NCBI GenBank assembly: GCA_916715765.1 | Contig: CAKAPG010000007.1 | Span: 1 to 63,993, forward strand | Source of the DNA: an uncultured Atopobium sp. | GTDB lineage: Bacteria; Actinomycetota; Coriobacteriia; Coriobacteriales; Atopobiaceae | Direction of reading: 5' to 3' | DNA length: 63,993 nucleotides | Translations under genes and position numbers: made by a program | Shown: positions 15,140 to 24,355 of the stretch, piece by piece | How positions within the stretch are numbered: position 1 is the stretch's first letter | How the letters are laid out: every line of letters begins with the position of its first letter | Notes under the pieces: generated by a model | The model's input: the letters and a program-made list of their open reading frames with translations, nothing else | Databases searched by the model: none | What the model was told of the DNA's origin: nothing

Positions 15140-18097
15140 ATGACGTCTAAGTATTCGCAGATGGACAGCGCGTTTTCTGTTGGCACGCTTCACGCAGAAG
15201 ACAAAAGCTTTGAGGTAATCTCGGCTGAGTGGGTTAACGAGATTTCTGGTTACGCGTACATCTTCAAGCACATTCCCACAGGTGCCCGCCTTATGTGGTT
15301 TTCCTGCGACGATGACAACCGCTCGTTTGCCATTGCTTTTAAGACACCTCCTGTAGATCACACCGGCGTCTTCCACATCCTGGAGCACTCAGTTCTCTGT
15401 GGCTCCGATGTCTATCCTGTTAAGGAGCCGTTTGTTAACCTGCTCAAGACCTCTATGCAGACGTTCTTGAATGCAATGACCTACCCTGACAAAACGGTGT
15501 ACCCTGTGGCCAGCACTAACGTAGCTGACTTGGAAAACCTCATGAGCGTATACCTGGACGCTGTCTTACATCCTGCAATCTATAAGCGCAAGCGCATCTT
15601 TGAGCAGGAAGGCTGGCACCTAGAAGCTGACGAGCAGGGCAATCTTAGCTACAACGGTGTTGTCTTCAACGAGATGAAGGGCGCCCTCTCTGATCCAGAT
15701 CGCGTACTCTACGATTCTGTCAGCGAGGCCCTCTTCCCTGATACCGCCTACGGCAAAGAGTCTGGCGGCAAGCCTCGCGCAATCCCCGAGCTCACCTACG
15801 AGAACTTCCTGGATACCCACGCTCGCCACTACGACCTCTCTAACAGCTACACCTTCCTCTACGGCGACCTTGACTGTGAGCGTGAGCTCTCCTTCATTGC
15901 CCAGAGGTTTGCGGCTGCCGAGAAACGCGATGCAGGTGCCCCTAATCCGCTTAACCTGCAGGCACCCGTGTTGCCCGAGCCTTGCCAGGTCCGCATGAAC
16001 ACCACAGCCGACAACTCCAGCGTTGGCCTGGGTTACGTGCTTGGAACGCCTGATCAGCGCATCAAGATGATGGCAGCAGATATCTTGTTTGACACCCTCA
16101 TAGGCTCCAATGAGTCCCCGCTCAAGCGTGCAATTCTTGACGCAGAGTTGGGTGATGACTTTAGCTACTATCTCTCCGATGACCTTGCACAGCCAATGCT
16201 CTTCTTGCAGCTCAAGGGTCTCAGAGAAGGAGCAGCTCAGAAGTTCCGCAACTTGGTAGAGACCACCTGCCAGAAGATTGCTACCGAAGGTATTGATCCA
16301 AAGAAACTCAACGCGTCCATTGCACTTGCAGAATTTAACCTGCGCGAGAATGACCAGCCGTACTCAAACGGTATTGAGTACACGCTGCGTTCGCTCTCAA
16401 GCTGGCTTTACGACGACGCTCGCCCTCTGGACTACATCCGCTACGAGGACGCCATTGCCTACGTCAAAGAACTTGCAGATCAGAAGGGCTTTGAGAAGCT
16501 GCTTCTGGAGCTCATTTGCAACAGCAAACACGCAGCTCAAGTTGAGCTTGTCCCCACAGATGAGGGAGACGCTCAAGAAGAGGCTGCTGAGCTAGAGCAA
16601 CTTCGCTCTACGCTCACCGATGAGGATGTCGAGAAGATCCGAGCAGAAGTTGAGGCACTCCGTTTGGAGCAAGAAACACCTGACGCTCCAGAAGACTTAG
16701 CCAAGCTGCCGTCCCTCTCGCTCAGTGATATCGGTGCAGGTAGAGAGCGTCCTGCTGGCTTTGAGGTTGAGGCTCCTCTGCCATGCATTGCGCATGAGCT
16801 GGACACTCACGGCATTGACTACGTCTACCATTACTTTGATCTGACCCGCGCGGTTACCTTTGAGGAGCTGCCGCTTGTGGGTATTCTTGCTGAAGCGCTC
16901 GGCAAGCTTGATACGGCTGCACACACCGCGTCTGAACTGGACATTCTTATTGAGAGCAACCTTGGTCATCTCTCGTTCTTCACTGATATCTACGACCAAG
17001 ACACGCTTGATCAGGCACACCCTGCCTTCATTGTTGCCGCAAGTGCTCTTGCCGAGAAAACCCAAGGACTTGCAAGCATTCCTTCCGAGGTTTGGTCCAG
17101 CACGCGCTTTGACGATTTGAGCCGCTTAAAGAACATTTTGATTCAGCGTCGCATTGCGCAGGAGCAGTACTTTGTTGGTGCTGGTCATACTGCAGCGCAG
17201 AATAAGGCTTTGACCGCCTATTCTGCAGCTAATCGCGTAAACGATGCACTAGCAGGCGTTGGCTTTTATGAGTACCTAAAGAACCTGCTTGCCAACTGGG
17301 ATGAGCGCGGCCCTCAACTTGCAAAAGACCTGGATGCACTCACCCGCAAGATGTTCCGTGCAGACAACGTTACTGTTAGCTTTACTGGCTCCACACAGAG
17401 CCGCGAGGCATTCTGGCAAGCAGCGGGAGATCTTGGTCTTACCAATGGCAACAAGTCGCAGGCAGATAACGCAGTACCAACTCTTGTTGTCCCTGAGGGT
17501 AAGCTGCAACACGTGGCGTATATCATTCCGTCAAACGTCTCCTACGTTGGTCTCTCCTATCCAAACGTTGCCCATGCAACCAATGAACAGCAGGGTAACT
17601 GGCTTATTGCCACCAGAGTTCTGGGTCTTGACTATCTCTGGAACGAGGTCCGCGTCAAGGGTGGCGCCTATGGCGTTATGTTCAGAAACTCCATCGCTGG
17701 CCTGCAGAGCTTTGTCTCCTACCGAGACCCTGCGCTTGATGCAACCCTTGACCGCTATGTTGGCGCAGGTAGCTGGCTTTCTGAGTGGACTCCAGACGCT
17801 GACGAGTTTGAGGGCTACGTAGTTGCCTCTGTAGCAGGTGTTGACGCTCCTGTTCCCGCTCGAATGCTTGCTCGCAGGCAAGACATTGAGTACTTCAACC
17901 ACCGTGATCCAGAGCGCCTTCTTAAGCTTCGCGAGAAAATCCTTCACGCCCAGGTTGAAGACATCAAAGAACTAGGGAGCACCATGCCTCAAAGCTATGA
18001 TGACCTCTCGGTTGTTGTCTTTGGCGCCAAGGAGGCCATTGAAGCCTCCGAGCTTGATCTTGAAGTTGTCGACCTCTTTGGTGGCCAGGAGAACTAG
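15140..18097 (+). CDS. M16C zinc metalloprotease (presequence-protease/insulinase family)
   Basis: A 985-residue protein of the single-chain PreP/Cym1 type. The inverted zinc motif HxxEH is H79-I-L-E82-H83, with the downstream zinc Glu likely in VVFNEMKGALSDPDR near residue 180. Two catalytic-fold halves are joined by the M16C-associated helical hairpin, here charged and Glu-rich (about 460-520). The second half has the Arg/Tyr-type KGGAYGVMF motif near 850. Such enzymes are closed chambers that degrade short unstructured peptides in the cytosol. No signal peptide. No clear ribosome site precedes the ATG, so a leaderless transcript is possible. Confidence 0.93.
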   Translation: MTSKYSQMDSAFSVGTLHAEDKSFEVISAEWVNEISGYAYIFKHIPTGARLMWFSCDDDNRSFAIAFKTPPVDHTGVFHILEHSVLCGSDVYPVKEPFVNLLKTSMQTFLNAMTYPDKTVYPVASTNVADLENLMSVYLDAVLHPAIYKRKRIFEQEGWHLEADEQGNLSYNGVVFNEMKGALSDPDRVLYDSVSEALFPDTAYGKESGGKPRAIPELTYENFLDTHARHYDLSNSYTFLYGDLDCERELSFIAQRFAAAEKRDAGAPNPLNLQAPVLPEPCQVRMNTTADNSSVGLGYVLGTPDQRIKMMAADILFDTLIGSNESPLKRAILDAELGDDFSYYLSDDLAQPMLFLQLKGLREGAAQKFRNLVETTCQKIATEGIDPKKLNASIALAEFNLRENDQPYSNGIEYTLRSLSSWLYDDARPLDYIRYEDAIAYVKELADQKGFEKLLLELICNSKHAAQVELVPTDEGDAQEEAAELEQLRSTLTDEDVEKIRAEVEALRLEQETPDAPEDLAKLPSLSLSDIGAGRERPAGFEVEAPLPCIAHELDTHGIDYVYHYFDLTRAVTFEELPLVGILAEALGKLDTAAHTASELDILIESNLGHLSFFTDIYDQDTLDQAHPAFIVAASALAEKTQGLASIPSEVWSSTRFDDLSRLKNILIQRRIAQEQYFVGAGHTAAQNKALTAYSAANRVNDALAGVGFYEYLKNLLANWDERGPQLAKDLDALTRKMFRADNVTVSFTGSTQSREAFWQAAGDLGLTNGNKSQADNAVPTLVVPEGKLQHVAYIIPSNVSYVGLSYPNVAHATNEQQGNWLIATRVLGLDYLWNEVRVKGGAYGVMFRNSIAGLQSFVSYRDPALDATLDRYVGAGSWLSEWTPDADEFEGYVVASVAGVDAPVPARMLARRQDIEYFNHRDPERLLKLREKILHAQVEDIKELGSTMPQSYDDLSVVVFGAKEAIEASELDLEVVDLFGGQEN

Positions 18098-18120
18098 GCC
18101 TGGTAGCTGCAACAAAACGC

Positions 18121-18156
18121 AAAAAGCCCTGTCATGTATATACATGACAGGGCTTT
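18121..18156. terminator. Perfect 36-base palindromic bidirectional terminator
   Basis: AAAAGCCCTGTCATGTAT is followed immediately by its exact reverse complement, giving an 18-pair stem with A and T runs at both ends. It separates the M16C gene (plus) from the convergent ABC gene (minus). Confidence 0.9.
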
Positions 18157-18219
18157 TCTTGTAAGGCAATGCACGAAGCTAGACGTTCTTCTCGCCAGAC
18201 AGCGCGACCAGCCAGCGCC

Positions 18220-21200
18220 TTACTCGCTTCTCAGCGCCTGAACTGGATCGGACTTAGCCGCTCTACCTGCAGGGATAAGACCTGCAAGAAGCGTCAGAAC
18301 AACGCTAATCAGAATCAAAATAAGTGCTCCGTTTATCGGCAAGATCACCAAATTATCCACGTTAAACATGGCTTTGACCACAGCATTTGCGGGCAAAATA
18401 AGCAGTTGTGTAATGCCAATGCCCATAACACCAGAGATAAGGCCTTCAATAAACGTCTCTGCATTGAATACGTTGGCAATATCTCGCCTAGAAGCACCAA
18501 TAGAGCGCAGAATACCAATCTCCTTTTTACGTTCAAGAACCGAGATGAACGTAATGATGCCAATCATAATGCTGGAAACAACAAGCGAAATAGATACAAA
18601 CGCAATCAGCATCGCCGAGATCATATCAACAATCAGCGTGACAGAACTCATCAGCGCACCAACAATGTCGGTATACGTAACCACCTTAGACTCTTCACCT
18701 GCAGCCTTTGCATCAGCATTGTACGTATTAAGAATTTCAACAATCTTCTCTTTGCTTGCAAAGTCTTTAGGATAAATATTGATTGACGTGGGCTTATTAA
18801 GGTCCGCATATCCCATCTTAGAAAGATTTGACTCATACGTTGCCGGCGTTGCCCTTAGCATTGACGCGGCAATAGCTGCGAGCTGCGATGGGTCCGCATT
18901 AAGCTTAAATGCACTTGCAAGCGTTGCCTTATCTATCTGCATAGCATTGGACATATTTGCCGCAACGCCCTGCATAGCTGTATTGAGAGCGCCTGCAATC
19001 TGATTTTGCATCCTCGAAGCAACCTGCGTCATCACGCTGGTTAGCGCAGACTGCACATAAGCACTCATAGCACGCGTAATAGCTGCAGAAAGTGCACTTG
19101 CAATCTGTGATTGATAAGCACTCATAAGCCTCTGAGAAACCTCAGCCTGGACACTTGGAAGGTCTGGATTGGTTCCCAGTTTATTTGCCAGAGCACTAAC
19201 CAGCTGTTGCTGCAGGTCATCGGTATCAACCGCAGAAGAAACGGTAGTCACAATCTGCGTGCGCACCTGATCTGTTGCAAGGTAGTCTGCCATAGTCTTG
19301 CCGGGATTAGCAGCACTCCAAGAGTTCCATCCCAGAGCAATGTTGCCCATAAGCGAAGAAATAGCAGCTTGTCCTCCTGGTTTAAAGTTGACGGTAATGC
19401 CAGAAAGAATCTGCTGAATGTCTGCTGCAGAAAGCTCTGGGAAAGCCGCCGCCAGAGCAGCTGGATCAAGCGAAGACGTAACAGAAGACAGTACATTGCT
19501 GTCAGACAAATTAAGCTGTGAGGGGTCAAAGGCAGGTAACTGCACGTCAGAAAGGTCAAGCGAGGACATATCCAGCCCAGACAGATTAATTGACGAGAAG
19601 TTCAATGCCTGTGGATTAAAGTTGAACGCTGAAGACAGCGCGTTAGAATCAACGGAAATGAGAGAGCCGATAGAAAGTCCCTCAGAAGTTTGACCGTTCT
19701 TCTCGTCCTCAAAGGTTTTACCAGTGAACACATCAACGTCCGAACGATTCATTTGGTCCTGAACAATAGGAGATGCCTCTGCATCAGAAATCATCTTCTG
19801 AGTCAGTTGTGGCGTGTAGTAAATGCCCTCAGAAAGCGCTCCTGTGGTAGTTGGGTCTTTTGCCTGAACAACACCAACAATATGCAGGTCGGGTGCGTTA
19901 GCAATGAGGTCATTCATGTACGTCTGATCATCGGATTTGTCTGTCCAGACACCAAGATTTCCGTCCCATACATAGCGCTGATAAGGCATAACCAGCTTAA
20001 AGGTTGGAGACATCAGCTGGTCGTAAGTATATGTACTGTGAGACTCTTCGATAGTGCCAGATTCTCCACTTGCAATTTTATCAACGGTAGAGCGCAGGCC
20101 AGCGTAGTCACGCAGGCCAAGCGTGTACTCCAAAAAGTCATCCATGGTGCCGTTTGGACGCAGTACCAGAACAGCCTCATTCCAAGCAGTGGGCCATCTA
20201 CCGGCACGAACCGTATAGCGGTCCTCGTAAATGGAAGGATTTCCTGGAAGCTCATTAAACAGCGTGGTACTTGCAAATGAAGCAAGCGGACTATATGACG
20301 GAATCTTAGGCGACACCTTAGAGAAGGTAACATCTGGCTGCACCTGAACAGGGTCAGAAGAGCCAGAGTCCGCGCCTGCTGGCAGGTAGATGAAGGGGCT
20401 TACGGAATAGCCATACGTAATAGCGCTGGCATACGTGTTAATGCCGCCACCATTATTGTCGAGAAACGCCTTCAAGCTGGTCAGATCATTGGACCCGATG
20501 CTTTCTGCCTGCATTCCCAGCCTATTATTGGTAGGAATAGCGCCCTCAGCGGGCTGGTTTTCTAGCTTTGCAGCTTCTGCGTTTTTCTGGTTTTGCGTCA
20601 TCTCGCTTTGCGCATCTTGTGTTTGAGAATCAGCCGAGTCAGAACTACTTCCACTTCCAGAAATAAAGGAAGAAATATTAACGGACTGCTCAGAGATGGT
20701 GAGTGGATACATTGAAAGCGTATCCTCCTCAACCTTCTTGATGTACTCGTTTGCGCCATTTGCCAGCGCCAGAATTGCCGCAATACCAATAATGCCAATA
20801 GAGCCTGCAAACGCCGTCATAAGCGTGCGGCCCTTTTTGGTCATGAGGTTGTTAAACGAGAGACCCAGTGCAGTCAGAAGCGACATAGAGGTCTTGCGAG
20901 AAGGCTTGGCTTCTCGGCGGGCAACACTTGCAACGTCAAATGGATCTGAATCCGCAGTTACCCGACCATCCGCCAGCTCAACAATACGCGTTGCATACTG
21001 GTGAGCAAGCTCTGGGTTGTGAGTAACCATAATAACCAGACGGTCCTGCGCCACTTCTTTGAGCAGGTCCATAACTTGTACAGAGGTTGAAGAGTCAAGA
21101 GCTCCTGTTGGCTCATCTGCCAGCAAAATCTCTGGATCGTTTACCAGGGCACGAGCAATAGCCACGCGCTGCATCTGTCCACCAGAAAGCTGATTTGGTC

Positions 21201-21612
21201 GCTTGTTTGCGTGCGCTTTAAGGCCAACCTTATCAAGCGCTTCAAGTGCACGTTCATGACGCTCTGCCTTAGGAACACCAGAAAGTGTCAATGCAAGCTC
21301 AACATTGCTGACTACACTTTGATGCGGAATAAGGTTATAGCTCTGAAATACAAAACCAATGCGATTATTTCTGTACGTATCCCAATCGCGCTCTTTGAAC
21401 TTCTTAGTAGAAATGCCATCTACCAGCAAATCTCCTGAGTCAAAGCGATCAAGACCACCAATAACGTTGAGCATAGTAGTCTTACCCGAGCCCGAAGGAC
21501 CAAGAATTGCCACAAACTCGTTATCTCTAAACGCAACGGAAATATGGTCCATTGCGGTTTGTTCAAATCCACCAGTGTTGTAACGCTTTGAAATACCTTT
21601 GAGCTCAAGCAC
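18220..21612 (-). CDS. Giant MacB-like ABC transporter: ATPase fused to FtsX-type permease
   Basis: An 1130-residue single chain. Residues 1-230 are a MacB/LolD-type ATPase: Walker A GPSGSGKTT, signature LSGGQMQRVAIARAL, Walker B ILLADEPTG and the H-loop VTHN. A first membrane helix lies near 270-290 and three more near the C-terminus (about 985-1010, 1040-1065 and 1085-1110) in an FtsX arrangement with ERKKEIGILRSIGASRRDI. Between them lies an unusually long extracellular region of about 690 residues. Its second half is an Ala/Ser/Gln/Met-rich helical stretch (about 770-910), probably coiled coil. Start is GTG at 21612. Likely mechanotransmission or export of a peptide or lipid at the envelope; substrate unknown. 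Confidence 0.87.
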   Translation of the reverse strand: MLELKGISKRYNTGGFEQTAMDHISVAFRDNEFVAILGPSGSGKTTMLNVIGGLDRFDSGDLLVDGISTKKFKERDWDTYRNNRIGFVFQSYNLIPHQSVVSNVELALTLSGVPKAERHERALEALDKVGLKAHANKRPNQLSGGQMQRVAIARALVNDPEILLADEPTGALDSSTSVQVMDLLKEVAQDRLVIMVTHNPELAHQYATRIVELADGRVTADSDPFDVASVARREAKPSRKTSMSLLTALGLSFNNLMTKKGRTLMTAFAGSIGIIGIAAILALANGANEYIKKVEEDTLSMYPLTISEQSVNISSFISGSGSSSDSADSQTQDAQSEMTQNQKNAEAAKLENQPAEGAIPTNNRLGMQAESIGSNDLTSLKAFLDNNGGGINTYASAITYGYSVSPFIYLPAGADSGSSDPVQVQPDVTFSKVSPKIPSYSPLASFASTTLFNELPGNPSIYEDRYTVRAGRWPTAWNEAVLVLRPNGTMDDFLEYTLGLRDYAGLRSTVDKIASGESGTIEESHSTYTYDQLMSPTFKLVMPYQRYVWDGNLGVWTDKSDDQTYMNDLIANAPDLHIVGVVQAKDPTTTGALSEGIYYTPQLTQKMISDAEASPIVQDQMNRSDVDVFTGKTFEDEKNGQTSEGLSIGSLISVDSNALSSAFNFNPQALNFSSINLSGLDMSSLDLSDVQLPAFDPSQLNLSDSNVLSSVTSSLDPAALAAAFPELSAADIQQILSGITVNFKPGGQAAISSLMGNIALGWNSWSAANPGKTMADYLATDQVRTQIVTTVSSAVDTDDLQQQLVSALANKLGTNPDLPSVQAEVSQRLMSAYQSQIASALSAAITRAMSAYVQSALTSVMTQVASRMQNQIAGALNTAMQGVAANMSNAMQIDKATLASAFKLNADPSQLAAIAASMLRATPATYESNLSKMGYADLNKPTSINIYPKDFASKEKIVEILNTYNADAKAAGEESKVVTYTDIVGALMSSVTLIVDMISAMLIAFVSISLVVSSIMIGIITFISVLERKKEIGILRSIGASRRDIANVFNAETFIEGLISGVMGIGITQLLILPANAVVKAMFNVDNLVILPINGALILILISVVLTLLAGLIPAGRAAKSDPVQALRSE

Positions 21613-21659
21613 AGGTTACTTCTTTCTTGTTGGGCTATCTGGAACGTGGAGTTGTACCG

Positions 21660-22211
21660 TTAGTTGATTGCATCTCCGTCAGCTGCATTTGCATCAGCTG
21701 CATTTGCGTCAGCTGCATCTGTAACAGCGGCATCGGTCTTCTCGACAGCAGCTTTCTGAGCAGCTGCATCCTCTGCAAATGGGTCAGCGGTAACGTCTTC
21801 AATAACCTTCTGCTGAGCCCAGCTCAAGCCGTAGAGCAGGCCAAAGAGTGCCCAGAACCATGGTGCATAGAGCATGACAACCATAAGGATGGCAAAAAGT
21901 CCTCGGAGAAGAACCCAAGGAAGCACCACAATCAGGAAGAAAAAGAATGGCAGCACAAAAAGGATTGCAGCAAGGGTGCGTAGCACAACTGCTACTGTCT
22001 TAGTTACCGAGAAGCCGGTATTGCGTGCAATAAGCAGGCCCACCAGGCCAGCAATGCCAAAATACAACATAATTGGCGCAACAATGTAGGAATAGAACAG
22101 TGGGGTGGAAGAGTCTTGAGGCAGCGTTTGCCTCAGAACCATCAAAACAATTCCCAATACCGTCAAAACGCCAAGAAATGATGCGTTTCCAATAAAAGTC
22201 TTTTTCGTCAT
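21660..22211 (-). CDS. Small polytopic membrane protein with Asp/Ala repeat tail
   Basis: A 183-residue protein I do not recognise. Four to five hydrophobic helices occupy about residues 10-130. The C-terminal 50 residues are hydrophilic and end in an Ala/Asp/Asn repeat (DAADANAADANAADG), encoded by a short tandem repeat of tcagctgcatttgcg type that may slip. The ATG is preceded by AAAGGAG. It lies 47 bases upstream of the large ABC gene on the same strand and may be co-transcribed, which suggests a partner role without proving it. Confidence 0.7.
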   Translation of the reverse strand: MTKKTFIGNASFLGVLTVLGIVLMVLRQTLPQDSSTPLFYSYIVAPIMLYFGIAGLVGLLIARNTGFSVTKTVAVVLRTLAAILFVLPFFFFLIVVLPWVLLRGLFAILMVVMLYAPWFWALFGLLYGLSWAQQKVIEDVTADPFAEDAAAQKAAVEKTDAAVTDAADANAADANAADGDAIN

Positions 22212-22355
22212 AGTTAACTCCTTTGATAAGGGGTATTAAGTATAGTGTAACTAGTACCTTGTTCCCGACCTTGTCTATTTCATACGCGGGATGTGGCTAA
22301 AACCGCTGCTCTCCATATGTTTCAAGGTCAAACGTTTGAATTAGAGGAGTTTTTC

Positions 22356-23801
22356 ATGACTGATGCAGAACTCAAAGCAAGCGCCGAGGCGTTTGTTAAC
22401 GAGCACTGGGAAGAGATTATTGAGGATATTCGCTACCTTGTGCAGGTAGAGTCCGTTGAAAATCTGTCTCTAGCAGAGCCTGGCAAGCCTTGGGGTCCAA
22501 AGTCTTATGAGGCACTTCGCCGCGGACTTGAGATTGCAGAGCGCCTGGGCCTTAAGATTACAGACGTAGACGGCTACCTGGGCTTTGGTGACCTTCCTGG
22601 TGAGTCCGAAAAGTACCTTGCTACCATCGCTCACTCCGACATTGTTCCTCTGGGTAAGGGTTGGACGGTAGACCCACTTGACGTTACCCGCCGCGAGGGC
22701 TTTATTCTGGGTCGCGGCGTTCTGGACGACAAGGGTCCTCTGGCACTCTCCCTCTGGGCAGCTCACTACTTTGTAGAGCAGGTAAAAAAGACTGGCAAGA
22801 AGCTTCCTTACACCTTGCGCGCCATTGTTGGTAACAACGAAGAAACCGGCATGGGAGACGTTCCTTACTACCTCTCCAAATATCCAGAGCCAGCATTCTG
22901 CTTCACGCCAGATGCTGAGTTCCCCCTTATCTGCGGCGAGAAGGGCGTTTACCACGCACAGTTCACTTCTCCAAAGATTGCTGGCGCACACAGCGAGAAG
23001 ATCGTTGAGCTTGATGGTGGTACCGTACCTAACGCTATTCCAGGTCTTGCAAGCGCACTTGTTCGCGCTGACGCATCTACCTTGGCTGACACCGATTCCA
23101 TCAAGGTTGAGGACGCAGGCGTTGAAGATGATGGCACCAAGCTTGCTCGCATTAACGCAACAGGTAAGGGTGGACATGCTTCCATGCCTGAAGGAACCGT
23201 CAATGCAATTGGCCTGCTTGTAACCTACCTGCTTGATAACAACCTCTGTGGAGAAGAAGAGCGCGGCTTCTTGACCTTCTCGAAGCAGCTTTGCTCAACT
23301 ACTGATGGTACTGGTACGGGCATCCAGAGTGCTGACGACAAGTTTGGTCCTCTGACCTGCATTTCTGGTACCATCCGCACCAAGGGCGATGTCTACGTAC
23401 AGACCGTTGACTCTCGCTATCCTACTTCCACCACTGGCGAGGCTATCACTAAGCGCATGACTGAACTTGGCGAGGATCACGGTTGTACCTTTGAGGTTCT
23501 CTCCGATGCTGTACCTTTCTACATTGACCCAAGCTCCCCTGAGATTACTACCCTGCTTGATACCTTCCATGAGTACACCGGCAGCGATGAGCAGGCATTT
23601 GTTATTGGTGGTGGCACCTATGCACGTCACTTTAAGCGCGCCGTTGCCTTTGGTCCTTATGACAGCAAGGCCGCAAAAGACCTGCCAGAGTGGGTTGGTA
23701 TGGAACACGGTCCTGACGAGGGAATCTCTGAGGAGTGGCTCAAGCGCGCCCTCAAGATTTACATTGTCAGTATTGCTCGCCTTATGCAGCTTGACCTGTA
23801 A
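22356..23801 (+). CDS. PepV-like M20 dipeptidase
   Basis: A 481-residue cytosolic metallopeptidase of the M20A/PepV (Sapep) type. I take the start at 22356 because AGAGGAG lies just upstream; a longer in-frame extension to 22293 lacks a ribosome site. Di-zinc and catalytic residues visible: His93 and Asp95 in IAHSDIVPLGKGW, Asp124 in GRGVLDDKGP, and catalytic Glu162 with zinc-binding Glu163 in NNEETGMGD. A lid domain follows (about 185-370) and a C-terminal His in GGGTYARHF. It hydrolyses dipeptides, often with beta-Ala or D-residues at the N-terminus. Peptide-fermenting organisms carry several such enzymes. Confidence 0.92.
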   Translation: MTDAELKASAEAFVNEHWEEIIEDIRYLVQVESVENLSLAEPGKPWGPKSYEALRRGLEIAERLGLKITDVDGYLGFGDLPGESEKYLATIAHSDIVPLGKGWTVDPLDVTRREGFILGRGVLDDKGPLALSLWAAHYFVEQVKKTGKKLPYTLRAIVGNNEETGMGDVPYYLSKYPEPAFCFTPDAEFPLICGEKGVYHAQFTSPKIAGAHSEKIVELDGGTVPNAIPGLASALVRADASTLADTDSIKVEDAGVEDDGTKLARINATGKGGHASMPEGTVNAIGLLVTYLLDNNLCGEEERGFLTFSKQLCSTTDGTGTGIQSADDKFGPLTCISGTIRTKGDVYVQTVDSRYPTSTTGEAITKRMTELGEDHGCTFEVLSDAVPFYIDPSSPEITTLLDTFHEYTGSDEQAFVIGGGTYARHFKRAVAFGPYDSKAAKDLPEWVGMEHGPDEGISEEWLKRALKIYIVSIARLMQLDL

Positions 23802-23829
23802 ATTAATTGAACAGCAGAAACGCTAAAAC

Positions 23830-24329
23830 AAAGCCTCTGTATTCCATTTGATTTGACTGCCTCCCATTTCTTGGACATAAGAAATGGGAGGTAGTTCATA
23901 TGCAGGTGATTATGATTCTGTAGCGTGTTAACGTCGGCTTTTAGGCCTGGCGCACAAAATAGCGCAGCTTTGGTAGGTTCTGCCGAAGAATCGACATGTT
24001 CCTAATCAAGATATCAGGCAGCTAGGCGGTCGTACTACCTGATATGCATCTCTATGCATAAACTTCATCTAATATGCTTAAACATGAATAGACTTATATA
24101 AGAAATTTAACTATAGGCAAATTCCGCTTCTAAGGAACACACCTATGTCAGATAATCTGCACAATTGCGGCCATATTACACATCAAATGAAGATAATCTG
24201 CACGTTTGAGGTATTTTCAGCGTCATGTATACGTTTTTTTGACAGATTATCTGTCATAGGTGTGTTTTGAACTGCCTCCCATTTCTCGTGTCCAATAAAT
24301 GGGAGGCAGTTCAGATACAGAGGCTTTTT
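23830..24329. repeat. Structured intergenic region: inverted duplicated hairpins enclosing a 131-bp palindromic element
   Basis: The 554-base spacer between pepV and the convergent membrane gene has no gene. Its ends carry inverted copies of one unit. On the left, AAAGCCTCTGTAT and the hairpin at 23856-23895 (ACTGCCTCCCATTTCTT and its partner). On the right, the hairpin at 24269-24312 (GAACTGCCTCCCATTT and its perfect complement) and ATACAGAGGCTTT. The hairpin loops share TTGGACA, which confirms inverted duplication. Between them lie an 8-bp stem (24011-24018 with 24038-24045, ATATCAGG/CCTGATAT) and the element at 24136-24266. The hairpins may also act as terminators, though they lack clean T runs. 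Confidence 0.7.
24136..24266 (+). mobile_element. 131-bp palindromic element, copy A (MITE-like)
   Basis: The ends are 24-base inverted repeats with one mismatch: AACACACCTATGTCAGATAA followed by TCTG, and its complement at 24243-24266. The interior contains CACATCAAATGAAGATAATC. Copy B at 43691-43821 has the same length, the same ends and the same interior in reverse orientation. No coding capacity and no clear target-site duplication. Confidence 0.65.
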
Positions 24330-24355
24330 GCAAGCAATTATTCACTACGCTGCGC

